Assembly (NCBI GenBank): GCA_017399665.1 | Contig: JAFQBR010000230.1 | Coordinates: 1-6,818, forward strand | From: Clostridia bacterium | GTDB lineage: Bacteria > Bacillota_A > Clostridia > Christensenellales > Borkfalkiaceae | Length of the DNA stretch: 6,818 nt | Direction of reading: 5' to 3' | Part shown: positions 1-5,226 of the stretch, in pieces | How the letters are laid out: each line of letters starts with the position of its first letter | Numbering within the stretch: position 1 is the stretch's first letter | Position numbers and translations under genes: made by a program | Notes under the pieces: generated by a model | Told to the model about the DNA's origin: nothing | Databases searched by the model: none | What the model saw: only the letters and a program-made list of their open reading frames with translations

Positions 1-1
1 C

Positions 2-1189
2 GTAAAAACGGCTTATATTATAGGTACTAGTGATAACGAAACGCAAAGGTTTTATGACGGAGACGTTATACCTAAAAAATTTTTTAATTATAGGATGCCA
101 TCTATAAAGCTTGACGGCGTGGGGAATGCGAATAATTTTATTAGCGAAAAAAGCGAAGAGCAGTTAATTTTTCCGCCAATAACCTTGATTCCCCCTTTCG
201 GAGCGGAGTTTACTCTTGTTGTTGAAATTGCAGACAATATACCCGGCTATACCCATATTTTAGAAAACGTAAGCACGTATACCTTGGTAGAAAAAGGGAT
301 TTTTCAAAAAAGTTACGTTCTTAGTAGCAGGTCGGCAATTAGTGAAATTGACGTTGGATCTGCTGAAAAAACAGCAGTAGCGCCGGTTGAAATTAAATAT
401 TCTGTTGGACGTAACGTTGAAAATCACTATATTTCTGCAGACAAGAACGCAACTAGTGGCGAGCAGTTTTTAGCAACATATAATTTGGGCGAGGTGGTGT
501 ATTTATTTGTTAAGCCAGCTCCTTCAACAGATAGGTTTCAGTTTTGCTTACCAAGTGGATTTAAATCCATAGGTAACGGCTGGTATAGATTAGCGATATA
601 CGTTAACAGTGAAGAATCCAACCTTGGCACGATTTCTGCCACGGCAGAGCTTCAAAATTATTCGGTTAACGTTATTTGCGGACCAAATGGTAGCGTTGAT
701 AAAGCAGGCGAAACAATAGTTAAATACGGCTCTTTTTTAACCTTAAATATTACGCCTAACGAGCGTTTTATTATAGATTATATTAAAGTAGACGGAGCAT
801 TTGTTGAAGTAAGTAACAGCTTGACAATTTATAAAATCACAAAAAATACTTTGGTAGAAATAGCATTTAAGCAAGTTGTTTTTGACCTTACTGTTTCTGG
901 AACAAAAGGGGGTAAAATAGCCCCATCTGTTAGCGCAAACTTGGGCGAAAGTTTTTCCTTTGAATTCTTACCCGATTTTTGGTATAAAATAAAGGACGTT
1001 AAAATTGACGGTGTAAGCGTAGGGGCGGTATCCAACTATTCCTTTGCCGAAATAACCGCCGACCATACTGTGTTTGTAGAATATGAACTTAATTTATTAA
1101 GAATAATTTGGTTTTTATTTTTAGCATGCTCAGTGGTTGCGCTTTCTGTAATACTACCTATTTTTGCTAAAAAGCGCAATAAAATTTAA
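2..1189 (+). CDS. Membrane-anchored surface protein with divergent InlB B-repeat-like modules, 5'-partial
   Basis: The reading frame is open from position 2, so the gene starts left of the window; the ATG at 95 is most likely internal, since the 31 codons before it carry no stop and no good Shine-Dalgarno sequence precedes it. About 395 codons are visible. The N-terminal two thirds is beta-rich and unrecognised. Two related modules of about 70 residues follow (659-874 and 881-1087), each with a Gly-rich first strand, a G-x-S/F-x-x-x turn, a 'KVDG/KIDG' turn and an 'NTLVEIAF / DHTVFVEYE' last strand, the pattern of the divergent InlB B-repeat family. The last 33 residues form a hydrophobic helix (starting near IIWFLFLACSVV) and a basic tail, KKRNKI, typical of a C-terminal anchor with the main body outside. 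No LPxTG sortase motif is visible. The likely role is in the envelope or adhesion; the specific function is unknown. Confidence 0.8.
   Translation, partial: VKTAYIIGTSDNETQRFYDGDVIPKKFFNYRMPSIKLDGVGNANNFISEKSEEQLIFPPITLIPPFGAEFTLVVEIADNIPGYTHILENVSTYTLVEKGIFQKSYVLSSRSAISEIDVGSAEKTAVAPVEIKYSVGRNVENHYISADKNATSGEQFLATYNLGEVVYLFVKPAPSTDRFQFCLPSGFKSIGNGWYRLAIYVNSEESNLGTISATAELQNYSVNVICGPNGSVDKAGETIVKYGSFLTLNITPNERFIIDYIKVDGAFVEVSNSLTIYKITKNTLVEIAFKQVVFDLTVSGTKGGKIAPSVSANLGESFSFEFLPDFWYKIKDVKIDGVSVGAVSNYSFAEITADHTVFVEYELNLLRIIWFLFLACSVVALSVILPIFAKKRNKI
659..1087 (+). repeat. Two tandem divergent InlB B-repeat-like protein modules
   Basis: Module 1 covers about 659-874 and module 2 about 881-1087, inside the surface protein. 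Both run: short strand (YSVNVICGPNGSV / FDLTVSGTKGGKI), a spacer with conserved Gly, an aromatic strand (SFLTLNITPNERF / SFSFEFLPDFWY), a 'IKVDG / VKIDG' turn, and a closing strand ending in the hydrophobic -VEIAF / -VFVEYE pattern. They are similar in pattern but clearly diverged in sequence, and there is no long DNA-level identity. The family assignment is from memory of the consensus, not from a profile search. Confidence 0.6.
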
Positions 1190-1219
1190 AGAGTTGTAAG
1201 AGCTTTAATTTTTATTTTT
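1186..1219 (+). terminator. Weak possible terminator after the surface-protein gene
   Basis: TTAAAG (1186-1191, overlapping the stop codon) can pair with CTTTAA (1203-1208) across an 11-nt loop and is followed by a T-rich run at 1209-1219. The stem is short and AT-only except for one G-C pair, so stability is low. An alternative larger fold pairs AGAGCT (1199-1204) with AGCTCT (1257-1262) around an inner TTTTATC/GATAAAA hairpin (1227-1245). The gene should terminate here because a separate promoter follows, but neither structure is convincing. Confidence 0.3.
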
Positions 1220-1395
1220 ATAAGTGTTTTATCAGTTAGATAAAAATGCAAAAAACAGCTCTATAGGTCGATTATCACTATATTTCTATTAAAAATCGCT
1301 CTTTAATTTCTATTTTTTATACGGCAAAAAATAAAAGCTTGCTTGCTAAAAACTATTGACAAAATAAAAAAATAATAAAACAATAGGTTAAACTA
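1190..1395. other. AT-rich intergenic region without a gene
   Basis: No credible reading frame with a ribosome binding site is seen on either strand. The region contains the AT-rich hairpins described after the surface-protein gene, several T- and A-runs, and the first copy of a 13-bp repeat, AAACTATTGACAA (1350-1362). That copy contains a perfect -35 hexamer (TTGACA, 1356-1361) but has no good -10 at 16-18 bp. The second copy (1390-1402) supplies the -35 of the real promoter. Confidence 0.6.
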
Positions 1396-1398
1396 TTG
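1381..1398. repeat. Inverted repeat overlapping the -35 box of the trpB promoter
   Basis: CAATAG (1381-1386) and CTATTG (1393-1398) form a perfect 6-bp dyad with a 6-bp spacer. The right arm includes the first three bases of the TTGACA hexamer. The same CTATTG arm also occurs at 1353-1358 in the upstream repeat copy. Position and symmetry would suit a repressor operator, but no cognate protein is known from this window and AT-rich DNA yields such dyads by chance. Confidence 0.35.
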
Positions 1399-1424
1399 AC
1401 AACCTCTATTATAGGTAGTATAAT
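1396..1424 (+). promoter_or_regulatory. Perfect-consensus sigma-A promoter for the T-box/trpB unit
   Basis: TTGACA at 1396-1401 and TATAAT at 1419-1424 are separated by exactly 17 bp, so both hexamers match consensus fully. Transcription would start near 1431, just ahead of the first T-box stem. The strength of this promoter fits a transcript that is made constantly and controlled downstream by attenuation. A dyad, CAATAGgttaaaCTATTG (1381-1398), overlaps the first three bases of the -35 box. Confidence 0.9.
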
Positions 1425-1430
1425 TAGACT

Positions 1431-1720
1431 TGTAAAACCGTTGAGACGGAGATAACGTCATTCAAGACTATACAGAGAGCCCGCGTTGCTGAAAGTCGGG
1501 TTAGAAACTGTTTGGCAAATGGACCGTTGAGGGCGCAGTCAAAAGCAATTATTGCCTAGTATTCTGCGACGTTTAAGCATACGTTAGTTGCTTGGAATAT
1601 GTTAGTATTCTACTAAGCGCGCGCCTAATTTAGGTGTGAATCAAGGTGGTACCGCGGATAATTTTAATTTTATTCGTCCTTGACAGAGAGTATATTTCTG
1701 TCAAGGGCGTTTTTGTTTTT
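1431..1720 (+). ncRNA. T-box riboswitch leader, tryptophan-specific (TGG specifier)
   Basis: This leader RNA binds tRNA-Trp and senses whether it is charged, controlling read-through into trpB. The 14-15-nt T-box signature AAGGTGGTACCGCGG lies at 1643-1657, with the TGGT bulge (1647-1650) that pairs with the free tRNA 3' end. Stem I is closed by ACGG (1446-1449) with CCGT (1524-1527); it has a GATA-type specifier-loop 5' strand (1451-1454), the AGAGAG bulge at 1474-1479 and a distal CCCG/CGGG stem (1480-1483 / 1497-1500). The specifier loop 3' strand reads AAATGGA, placing TGG at 1520-1522, followed by the expected purine. CGCAG/CTGCG (1534-1538 / 1564-1568) forms a central stem, and an 8-bp stem III lies at 1620-1638 just before the T-box. 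The Trp reading agrees with the trpB gene downstream. Confidence 0.95.
1641..1720 (+). terminator. T-box terminator/antiterminator switch
   Basis: The terminator is a 13-bp stem, CGTCCTTGACAGA (1675-1687) with TCTGTCAAGGGCG (1697-1709), including one G-U pair, followed by a T-run at 1710-1720. The competing antiterminator pairs TCAAGG (1641-1646) with CCTTGA (1678-1683), so it uses the 5' arm of the terminator. The two folds cannot coexist. Uncharged tRNA-Trp would stabilise the antiterminator at the TGGT bulge and allow transcription into trpB. Confidence 0.93.
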
Positions 1721-1767
1721 TATAGCTTTTACGCAAAATGATTTAAATTTTTAAGGAGAAAGTAATT

Positions 1768-1803
1768 ATGCTATTGACCAAGCGATGGCGACGCTTAAAA
1801 TAA
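1768..1803 (+). CDS. Possible 11-codon leader peptide with one Trp codon, or gene remnant
   Basis: The ORF encodes [11 protein letters not shown] and lies between the T-box terminator and trpB. It has a strong Shine-Dalgarno, AAGGAG (1753-1758), nine bases ahead of the ATG. It would be translated only when the T-box reads through. The single TGG (1786-1788) sits among three Arg codons, CGA-TGG-CGA-CGC, so ribosomes could pause there in Trp shortage. A Trp T-box followed by a short Trp-rich leader peptide is known for Bacillus subtilis rtpA, but that peptide has three consecutive Trp codons, so the parallel is loose. An alternative is a decayed gene: one extra base after this ATG would open a 25-codon frame ending at TAA 1842-1844, overlapping the trpB ribosome binding site. 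Translation is unproven. Confidence 0.35.
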   Translation: MLLTKRWRRLK

Positions 1804-1855
1804 TGGACGGGTTGCAAAAACGAAGAACAAAAAGATTTATATAAAGGAGTATTTT

Positions 1856-3076
1856 ATGAAATTTAAAGATATAGAATTTAGCACTTATTTAAAAAGCTAT
1901 CCAGATGCTAACGGTTATTTTGGTAAATACGGTGGGGCGTATCTTTCAGAAGAACTGCAAAGGGCAATGAAGGATATAAGCGAAGCATATCATACCATTT
2001 GTAAATCACGCAGGTTTATTAACGAGCTTAGGCGTATTCGCAAAGAATTTCAGGGTAGACCTACGCCCATATCTCATTTAGAAAGACTTTCCGACAAAAT
2101 AGGCACAGGCGTTCAGCTTTACGTAAAGCGTGAAGATTTAAACCATACGGGCGCGCATAAGCTAAACCATTGTATGGGGGAAGTGTTGCTTGCTAAATAT
2201 ATGGGCAAGAAAAAGGTTATTGCCGAAACTGGAGCGGGTCAGCACGGTGTTGCTCTTGCAACTGCAGCCGCTTATTTTGGCTTAGAGTGCGATATTTATA
2301 TGGGCGCGGTAGATATTAAAAAACAAGCCCCAAACGTCGCCAGAATGAAGATTTTGGGCGCTAAGGTTATTGAGGTTACAGAAGGTTTACAAACGCTTAA
2401 GGAAGCGGTGGATGCCGCTTTTAAAGCATATTGTAATGAATATAAGGATGCTATTTACTGCATTGGCTCTGTTGTTGGTCCACATCCATTCCCATTAATG
2501 GTACGCGATTTTCAAAGCGTTGTAGGCATTGAAGCAAGAGAGCAGTTTTTAGAAATGACAGGTGAGCTTCCTGATGCCGTAGTTGCCTGTGTGGGTGGCG
2601 GTTCGAATTCAATGGGTATTTTCACTGGCTTTTTAAATGATCCTGTAGATATTTATGGAATAGAGCCATTGGGCAGAGGAACTAAGCTTGGCGATCACGC
2701 AGCAAGACTTACTTATGGAGAGGAAGGAATTATGCACGGCTTTAACAGCATTATGTTAAAGGATGAAAATGGCGAGCCTGCCCCTGTATATTCTGTGGCT
2801 AGCGGATTAGATTATCCCTCTTGCGGACCAGAACACGCATTTTTGCGCGATATTGGCAGGGTAAAGTATGACGTTATAACTGATGAAGAAACGGTTGACG
2901 CATTTTTTGAACTATCAAGAATGGAAGGTATTATTCCCGCTATTGAAAGCGCGCACGCCGTTGCTTACGCAATAAAGCTTGCAAAAATAATGGGTAAGGG
3001 TTCAATTCTTATCAATCTTTCCGGCAGGGGCGATAAAGATATGGATTATATTATTGAAAGGTATGGGATTAGATAA
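1856..3076 (+). CDS. trpB: Tryptophan synthase beta subunit, solitary
   Basis: This cytoplasmic PLP enzyme condenses indole with L-serine to give L-tryptophan, the last step of tryptophan synthesis. At 406 residues it has full family length. The N-terminal [11 protein letters not shown] motif (20-30) is followed by the PLP-lysine motif [14 protein letters not shown] (K102), the catalytic-glutamate motif AETGAGQHG (E124), the phosphate-binding loop VGGGSN (246-251), [13 protein letters not shown] (316-328, D319 matching the catalytic-site aspartate), [11 protein letters not shown] and SGRGDKD near the C terminus. The PLP-lysine region reads AHKLNH where many relatives have SHKINN or AHKINN, a modest divergence. 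The start is set by AAAGGAG (1843-1849), six bases before the ATG. It is transcribed alone behind the Trp T-box and closed by a terminator; no trpA is present in the window. It looks like the TrpB1 class that normally pairs with TrpA, so TrpA is probably encoded elsewhere. Confidence 0.97.
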   Translation: MKFKDIEFSTYLKSYPDANGYFGKYGGAYLSEELQRAMKDISEAYHTICKSRRFINELRRIRKEFQGRPTPISHLERLSDKIGTGVQLYVKREDLNHTGAHKLNHCMGEVLLAKYMGKKKVIAETGAGQHGVALATAAAYFGLECDIYMGAVDIKKQAPNVARMKILGAKVIEVTEGLQTLKEAVDAAFKAYCNEYKDAIYCIGSVVGPHPFPLMVRDFQSVVGIEAREQFLEMTGELPDAVVACVGGGSNSMGIFTGFLNDPVDIYGIEPLGRGTKLGDHAARLTYGEEGIMHGFNSIMLKDENGEPAPVYSVASGLDYPSCGPEHAFLRDIGRVKYDVITDEETVDAFFELSRMEGIIPAIESAHAVAYAIKLAKIMGKGSILINLSGRGDKDMDYIIERYGIR

Positions 3077-3112
3077 AGCGAAATTATTTTTAAATAATTA
3101 AAATTTTGCAAT

Positions 3113-3147
3113 AAAAAAGCAAGTACAATTAGCGTACTTGCTTTTTC
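3113..3147. terminator. Bidirectional intrinsic terminator between trpB and the lipoprotein gene
   Basis: GCAAGTAC (3119-3126) pairs perfectly with GTACTTGC (3134-3141) over a 7-nt loop. The stem is flanked by an A-run on the left (3113-3118) and a T-run on the right (3142-3146), so each strand sees a hairpin followed by uridines. It closes trpB on the plus strand and the convergent minus-strand lipoprotein gene. It lies about 40 bp after the trpB stop and about 90 bp after the lipoprotein stop. Confidence 0.88.
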
Positions 3148-3234
3148 TATTTATTAAACCTAAAAATACACAAAAGCAATGTGGATTAAGGTTAAACACG
3201 GTTTTTTTATTGTTAAAAATGTAAAAAATAACTT

Positions 3235-4176
3235 TTATTCATTAATAATCGTTATTTTAACGTCTCCAGTATCGGTAGTAATTTCGCATCTTCCGCCAGT
3301 TGTGCTGTTTGGAAGTGAAACGCGACCGGTATCTGTTGATACAATAAATATTTTGTTTGAAAGCAGGCTTCCTTCAACGTCGCCCGTATCGGTTGTTACA
3401 AAAATTTCGCCTGCGTCCGCGCGGTCGAATTTTACATGCCCCGTACTTCTATCAATAGAAAACTTTTCCGTTGCAATAACGTTTGTTAAAATAATATCAC
3501 CGGTGCTAGCCGTGGAATTAAGATTTTTGCAAGTAAGGTTTGTTAAACGTACTTTTCCGGTAGAAAGATTAACGTCAATGTTGCCGCTTAAAGTGGAATT
3601 GTTTACAGTTACGTCCCCGGTAGAAAGTTTTATATCAAGCGCATTTGCCGAAATGTTTTCTAGTAAAATATTTCCTGTACTTGCGGTGATTTTTATGTTT
3701 TCCGTAGCGCTTGCAAAGCATTTAACCATACCGGTACTAACTGCAATATTTACGTTTTCAAACTTAAAACTATTTGCTATTTCAACGTCGCCTGTGCTTT
3801 CTTTTATATCAAGGGACTTATACTCTGTCTTTGGTAGGTAAACGGTTATCTTTTGCTTTGCAAAATTAACGCCAATAAAATCATACCAGTTTCTATTATC
3901 GCTCGCGCTAATTTTTAACCTTTCGTTTTCAACAAAAACAGAGTGTTTTACCTTTTCGCGTTCATAACAAACAACCTTGCATTCTTCGTTTTCGCTAGAT
4001 AAAAAAAGGATATCTGCAGTATCCGTGTCTATCAATATATCGTTAAAAGATTCACTTAGGGTGTAAGTGTGTGTTACGCAGGTTGCATTTGCAGAGCAAG
4101 CGGTTAGGCCTAGCAGCGTACAAAAGGTTACTAGCATGCTAACTATAACAACTATTTTTTTAATGATTTTTCGCAT
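3235..4176 (-). CDS. DUF4097-like solenoid lipoprotein
   Basis: The protein has 313 residues. A basic start (MRKIIKK), a hydrophobic core and the lipobox LTAC with Cys27 mark it as a secreted lipoprotein held at the outer face of the membrane. After a non-repeated segment (about 40-120), ten coils follow, each opening with STG or DTG then x-V/I/L: residues 127, 147, 166, 185, 205, 224, 244, 263, 282 and 302. The spacing is 19 or 20 throughout. The first seven coils begin with Ser and the last three with Asp. Together this matches the DUF4097 'putative adhesin' type of beta-helix, which has no firm biochemical role. AGGAGA (4182-4187) lies five bases before the start. It is a single gene with its own promoter, convergent with trpB and divergent from the regulator. 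Ligand and partners are unknown. Confidence 0.88.
   Translation of the reverse strand: MRKIIKKIVVIVSMLVTFCTLLGLTACSANATCVTHTYTLSESFNDILIDTDTADILFLSSENEECKVVCYEREKVKHSVFVENERLKISASDNRNWYDFIGVNFAKQKITVYLPKTEYKSLDIKESTGDVEIANSFKFENVNIAVSTGMVKCFASATENIKITASTGNILLENISANALDIKLSTGDVTVNNSTLSGNIDVNLSTGKVRLTNLTCKNLNSTASTGDIILTNVIATEKFSIDRSTGHVKFDRADAGEIFVTTDTGDVEGSLLSNKIFIVSTDTGRVSLPNSTTGGRCEITTDTGDVKITIINE
3238..3798 (-). repeat. Ten-coil S/D-T-G beta-solenoid repeat region
   Basis: Ten consecutive coils of 19 or 20 residues cover residues 127-313 of the lipoprotein. Each carries an S/D-T-G-x-(V/I/L) turn followed by a hydrophobic strand and a second strand ending in I-x-(A/L/T/R). An eleventh, degenerate DTADI turn is visible near residue 52. 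At the DNA level the repeats are visible only as short recurring blocks such as ccGGTA/cCGTA on the plus strand; there are no long identical stretches, so the array is old rather than recently expanded. Confidence 0.85.
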
Positions 4177-4251
4177 TAACTTCTCCTATATTGACAAACC
4201 TTTTTAAAGTTATTTACTTGTCAAAAATATATCAAATCATTTATTGAGCGT

Positions 4252-4280
4252 ATTATATCATAACGTAATGCTATTTGCAA
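4252..4280 (-). promoter_or_regulatory. Extended -10 promoter for the lipoprotein gene
   Basis: Read on the minus strand: TTGCAA (4280-4275), 17 bp, then TATAAT (4257-4252), with TG two bases ahead of the -10 giving the extended form TGATATAAT. The -35 matches consensus at four of six positions. The leader would be about 70 nt before the start codon at 4176. Confidence 0.8.
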
Positions 4281-4422
4281 GTATTTTTTATTTTTTTAAG
4301 TGAAATACTTCTTATCGGGTGGGAAGTGCTCTTTCAAAAAATCTTTTTGCAAAATCTATTAAAAATTGTTTGTCGCTAGTGCGCAAAACAAATGCTAATT
4401 TTTAAGCTAACTAAGCAGTAAT

Positions 4423-4439
4423 AGCAACAGACAGTTGCT
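4423..4439. repeat. Putative operator dyad at the regulator promoter
   Basis: AGCAAC and GTTGCT form a perfect 6-bp inverted repeat around the 5-bp centre AGACA. Its right end overlaps the first base of the regulator's -35 hexamer (4439-4444). Small XRE-type repressors often bind such short dyads at their own promoters, so autoregulation is a reasonable guess. There is no second full copy of the dyad in the window. Confidence 0.4.
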
Positions 4440-4467
4440 TGTAAATGCAAACACAACGTGATATAAT
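4439..4467 (+). promoter_or_regulatory. Extended -10 promoter for the XRE/zinc-ribbon regulator
   Basis: TTGTAA (4439-4444) and TATAAT (4462-4467) are 17 bp apart, and TG at 4459-4460 makes the extended -10 TGATATAAT. A start near 4474 would leave a leader of about 20 nt containing AAGGTGG (4482-4488), seven bases before the ATG. Confidence 0.8.
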
Positions 4468-4494
4468 ATAACCATAAAATAAAGGTGGTGTTTT

Positions 4495-5154
4495 ATGGAA
4501 ACAAAAAATATTATCTACCAATTAAGAACAAAACAAGGACTTTCACAAGAAGAGCTTGCCGAAAAGATATTTGTTACACGTCAAGCTGTATCTAGGTGGG
4601 AAACGGGGGATACAATACCGAATATAGATACGCTCAAACTTCTTTCTAAATTGTTTGACGTTTCAATTAACACACTTTTAGGCTCGCCAAGAGAGCTTGT
4701 TTGCAAGTGTTGTGGTATGCCTATTGAGGACAGTAATCTCAGTCGCGAAAAAGACGGGCGTTTTAACGAAGAATACTGCAAATGGTGCTATGCCGACGGA
4801 GAATACACACTTGATATTTGGAAGCGCTATGCTGAAATTGGCGGAAAAGAAATGCTTGAACAATTTAAGCAACAGCTAATTCAAGAATTTAACACTCTTT
4901 TAAATATAGAAGGCTTGCCAAAGGTGCAAAGTTTAAACGTACTATCTGGTGAATTTATCAATATGGAATACACTTTACCTAACGGAGAAAAAGTTAAATT
5001 CCTTGATGATAAGCAGACCTATCTTGGCAGTCAGCTTGAAAGCGAATTTGGCGGCAGATGCTTTGGTATAGCCGCTAATATGGACTTTCTTTTGGTATGT
5101 ACTTATGAAGAAAACGGAGAAAACCCCGAGCTTGTAATTTATAAAAAGAGATAA
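4495..5154 (+). CDS. XRE-family regulator with zinc ribbon and extra C-terminal domain
   Basis: The protein has 219 residues. Residues 5-63 form a helix-turn-helix of the HTH_3/Cro-CI type: LRTKQGLSQEELAEKI, then VTRQAVSRWETG as the recognition helix, then PNIDTLKLLSKLFDVSINTLL. Residues 70-103 form a zinc ribbon with C70-x2-C73 GMP and C95-x2-C98, the 'CCGMP...YCKWCYADG' pattern of the putative zinc-ribbon family often joined to XRE domains in Firmicutes; C72 is an extra cysteine inside the first knuckle. The C-terminal 100 residues are a helix (about 118-137) and a beta-rich part ending VIYKKR that I cannot assign. It is most likely a cytoplasmic DNA-binding regulator whose signal could be metal or thiol state (inference). 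It is divergent from the lipoprotein gene and 123 bp ahead of the CoA-disulfide reductase gene, separated from it by a terminator and a promoter. Confidence 0.9.
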   Translation: METKNIIYQLRTKQGLSQEELAEKIFVTRQAVSRWETGDTIPNIDTLKLLSKLFDVSINTLLGSPRELVCKCCGMPIEDSNLSREKDGRFNEEYCKWCYADGEYTLDIWKRYAEIGGKEMLEQFKQQLIQEFNTLLNIEGLPKVQSLNVLSGEFINMEYTLPNGEKVKFLDDKQTYLGSQLESEFGGRCFGIAANMDFLLVCTYEENGENPELVIYKKR

Positions 5155-5161
5155 ACAAAGG

Positions 5162-5189
5162 GCTGGCAGAAAAAAATCTGTCGGCTTTT
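5162..5189 (+). terminator. Intrinsic terminator after the regulator gene
   Basis: GCTGGCAGA (5162-5170) pairs with TCTGTCGGC (5177-5185), nine pairs including two G-U, over a 6-nt A loop, followed by TTTT (5186-5189) and a second short T-run. The stem is good and the T-run short, so some read-through to the next gene is possible. Confidence 0.7.
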
Positions 5190-5226
5190 AAAATTTGAGT
5201 TAAAACAATCAAAAAAAGCAAAATGA

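Larger units (their letters stand above)
4177..4494. promoter_or_regulatory. Divergent intergenic control region between lipoprotein and regulator genes
   Basis: This 318-bp non-coding stretch holds both outward promoters. Between them lie an 8-bp dyad, AAGTATTT (4279-4286) with AAATACTT (4303-4310), just upstream of the lipoprotein -35; an imperfect dyad around 4366-4391 with outer arms TTGTTT / AAACAA and inner arms CGC / GCG; and a perfect dyad next to the regulator -35 (4423-4439). The remaining sequence (about 4311-4365 and 4392-4422) shows no gene or structure I can name. Confidence 0.55.

Noticed and set aside
95..97. ATG at 95 as the start of the surface protein
   Set aside because: The frame is open upstream to the window edge, no convincing Shine-Dalgarno lies before it, and no signal peptide follows, although the C-terminal helix and repeats imply export.
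1356..1384. Second promoter using the upstream TTGACA
   Set aside because: At 16-18 bp spacing the -10 region reads only AACAAT-like sequence. The downstream copy has a perfect TATAAT, so this copy is noted as a repeat only.
1513..1515. Alternative TGG as the T-box specifier
   Set aside because: It falls in the stem strand above the loop. The TGG at 1520-1522 is in the specifier-loop position, preceded by A's, followed by a purine and placed just above the ACGG/CCGT base stem.
3077..3234. trpA or a fragment of it downstream of trpB
   Set aside because: The 158-bp gap to the convergent gene contains a bidirectional terminator and AT-rich sequence only; no TrpA-like motif is found in any frame.
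3179..3841. 220-codon open frame on the plus strand opposite the lipoprotein gene
   Set aside because: It is the antisense shadow of the repeated S/D-T-G coils: the regular coding repeat keeps the opposite frame open and gives monotonous SPV-type residues. It has no ribosome binding site, and the minus-strand gene has a lipobox, promoter and Shine-Dalgarno.
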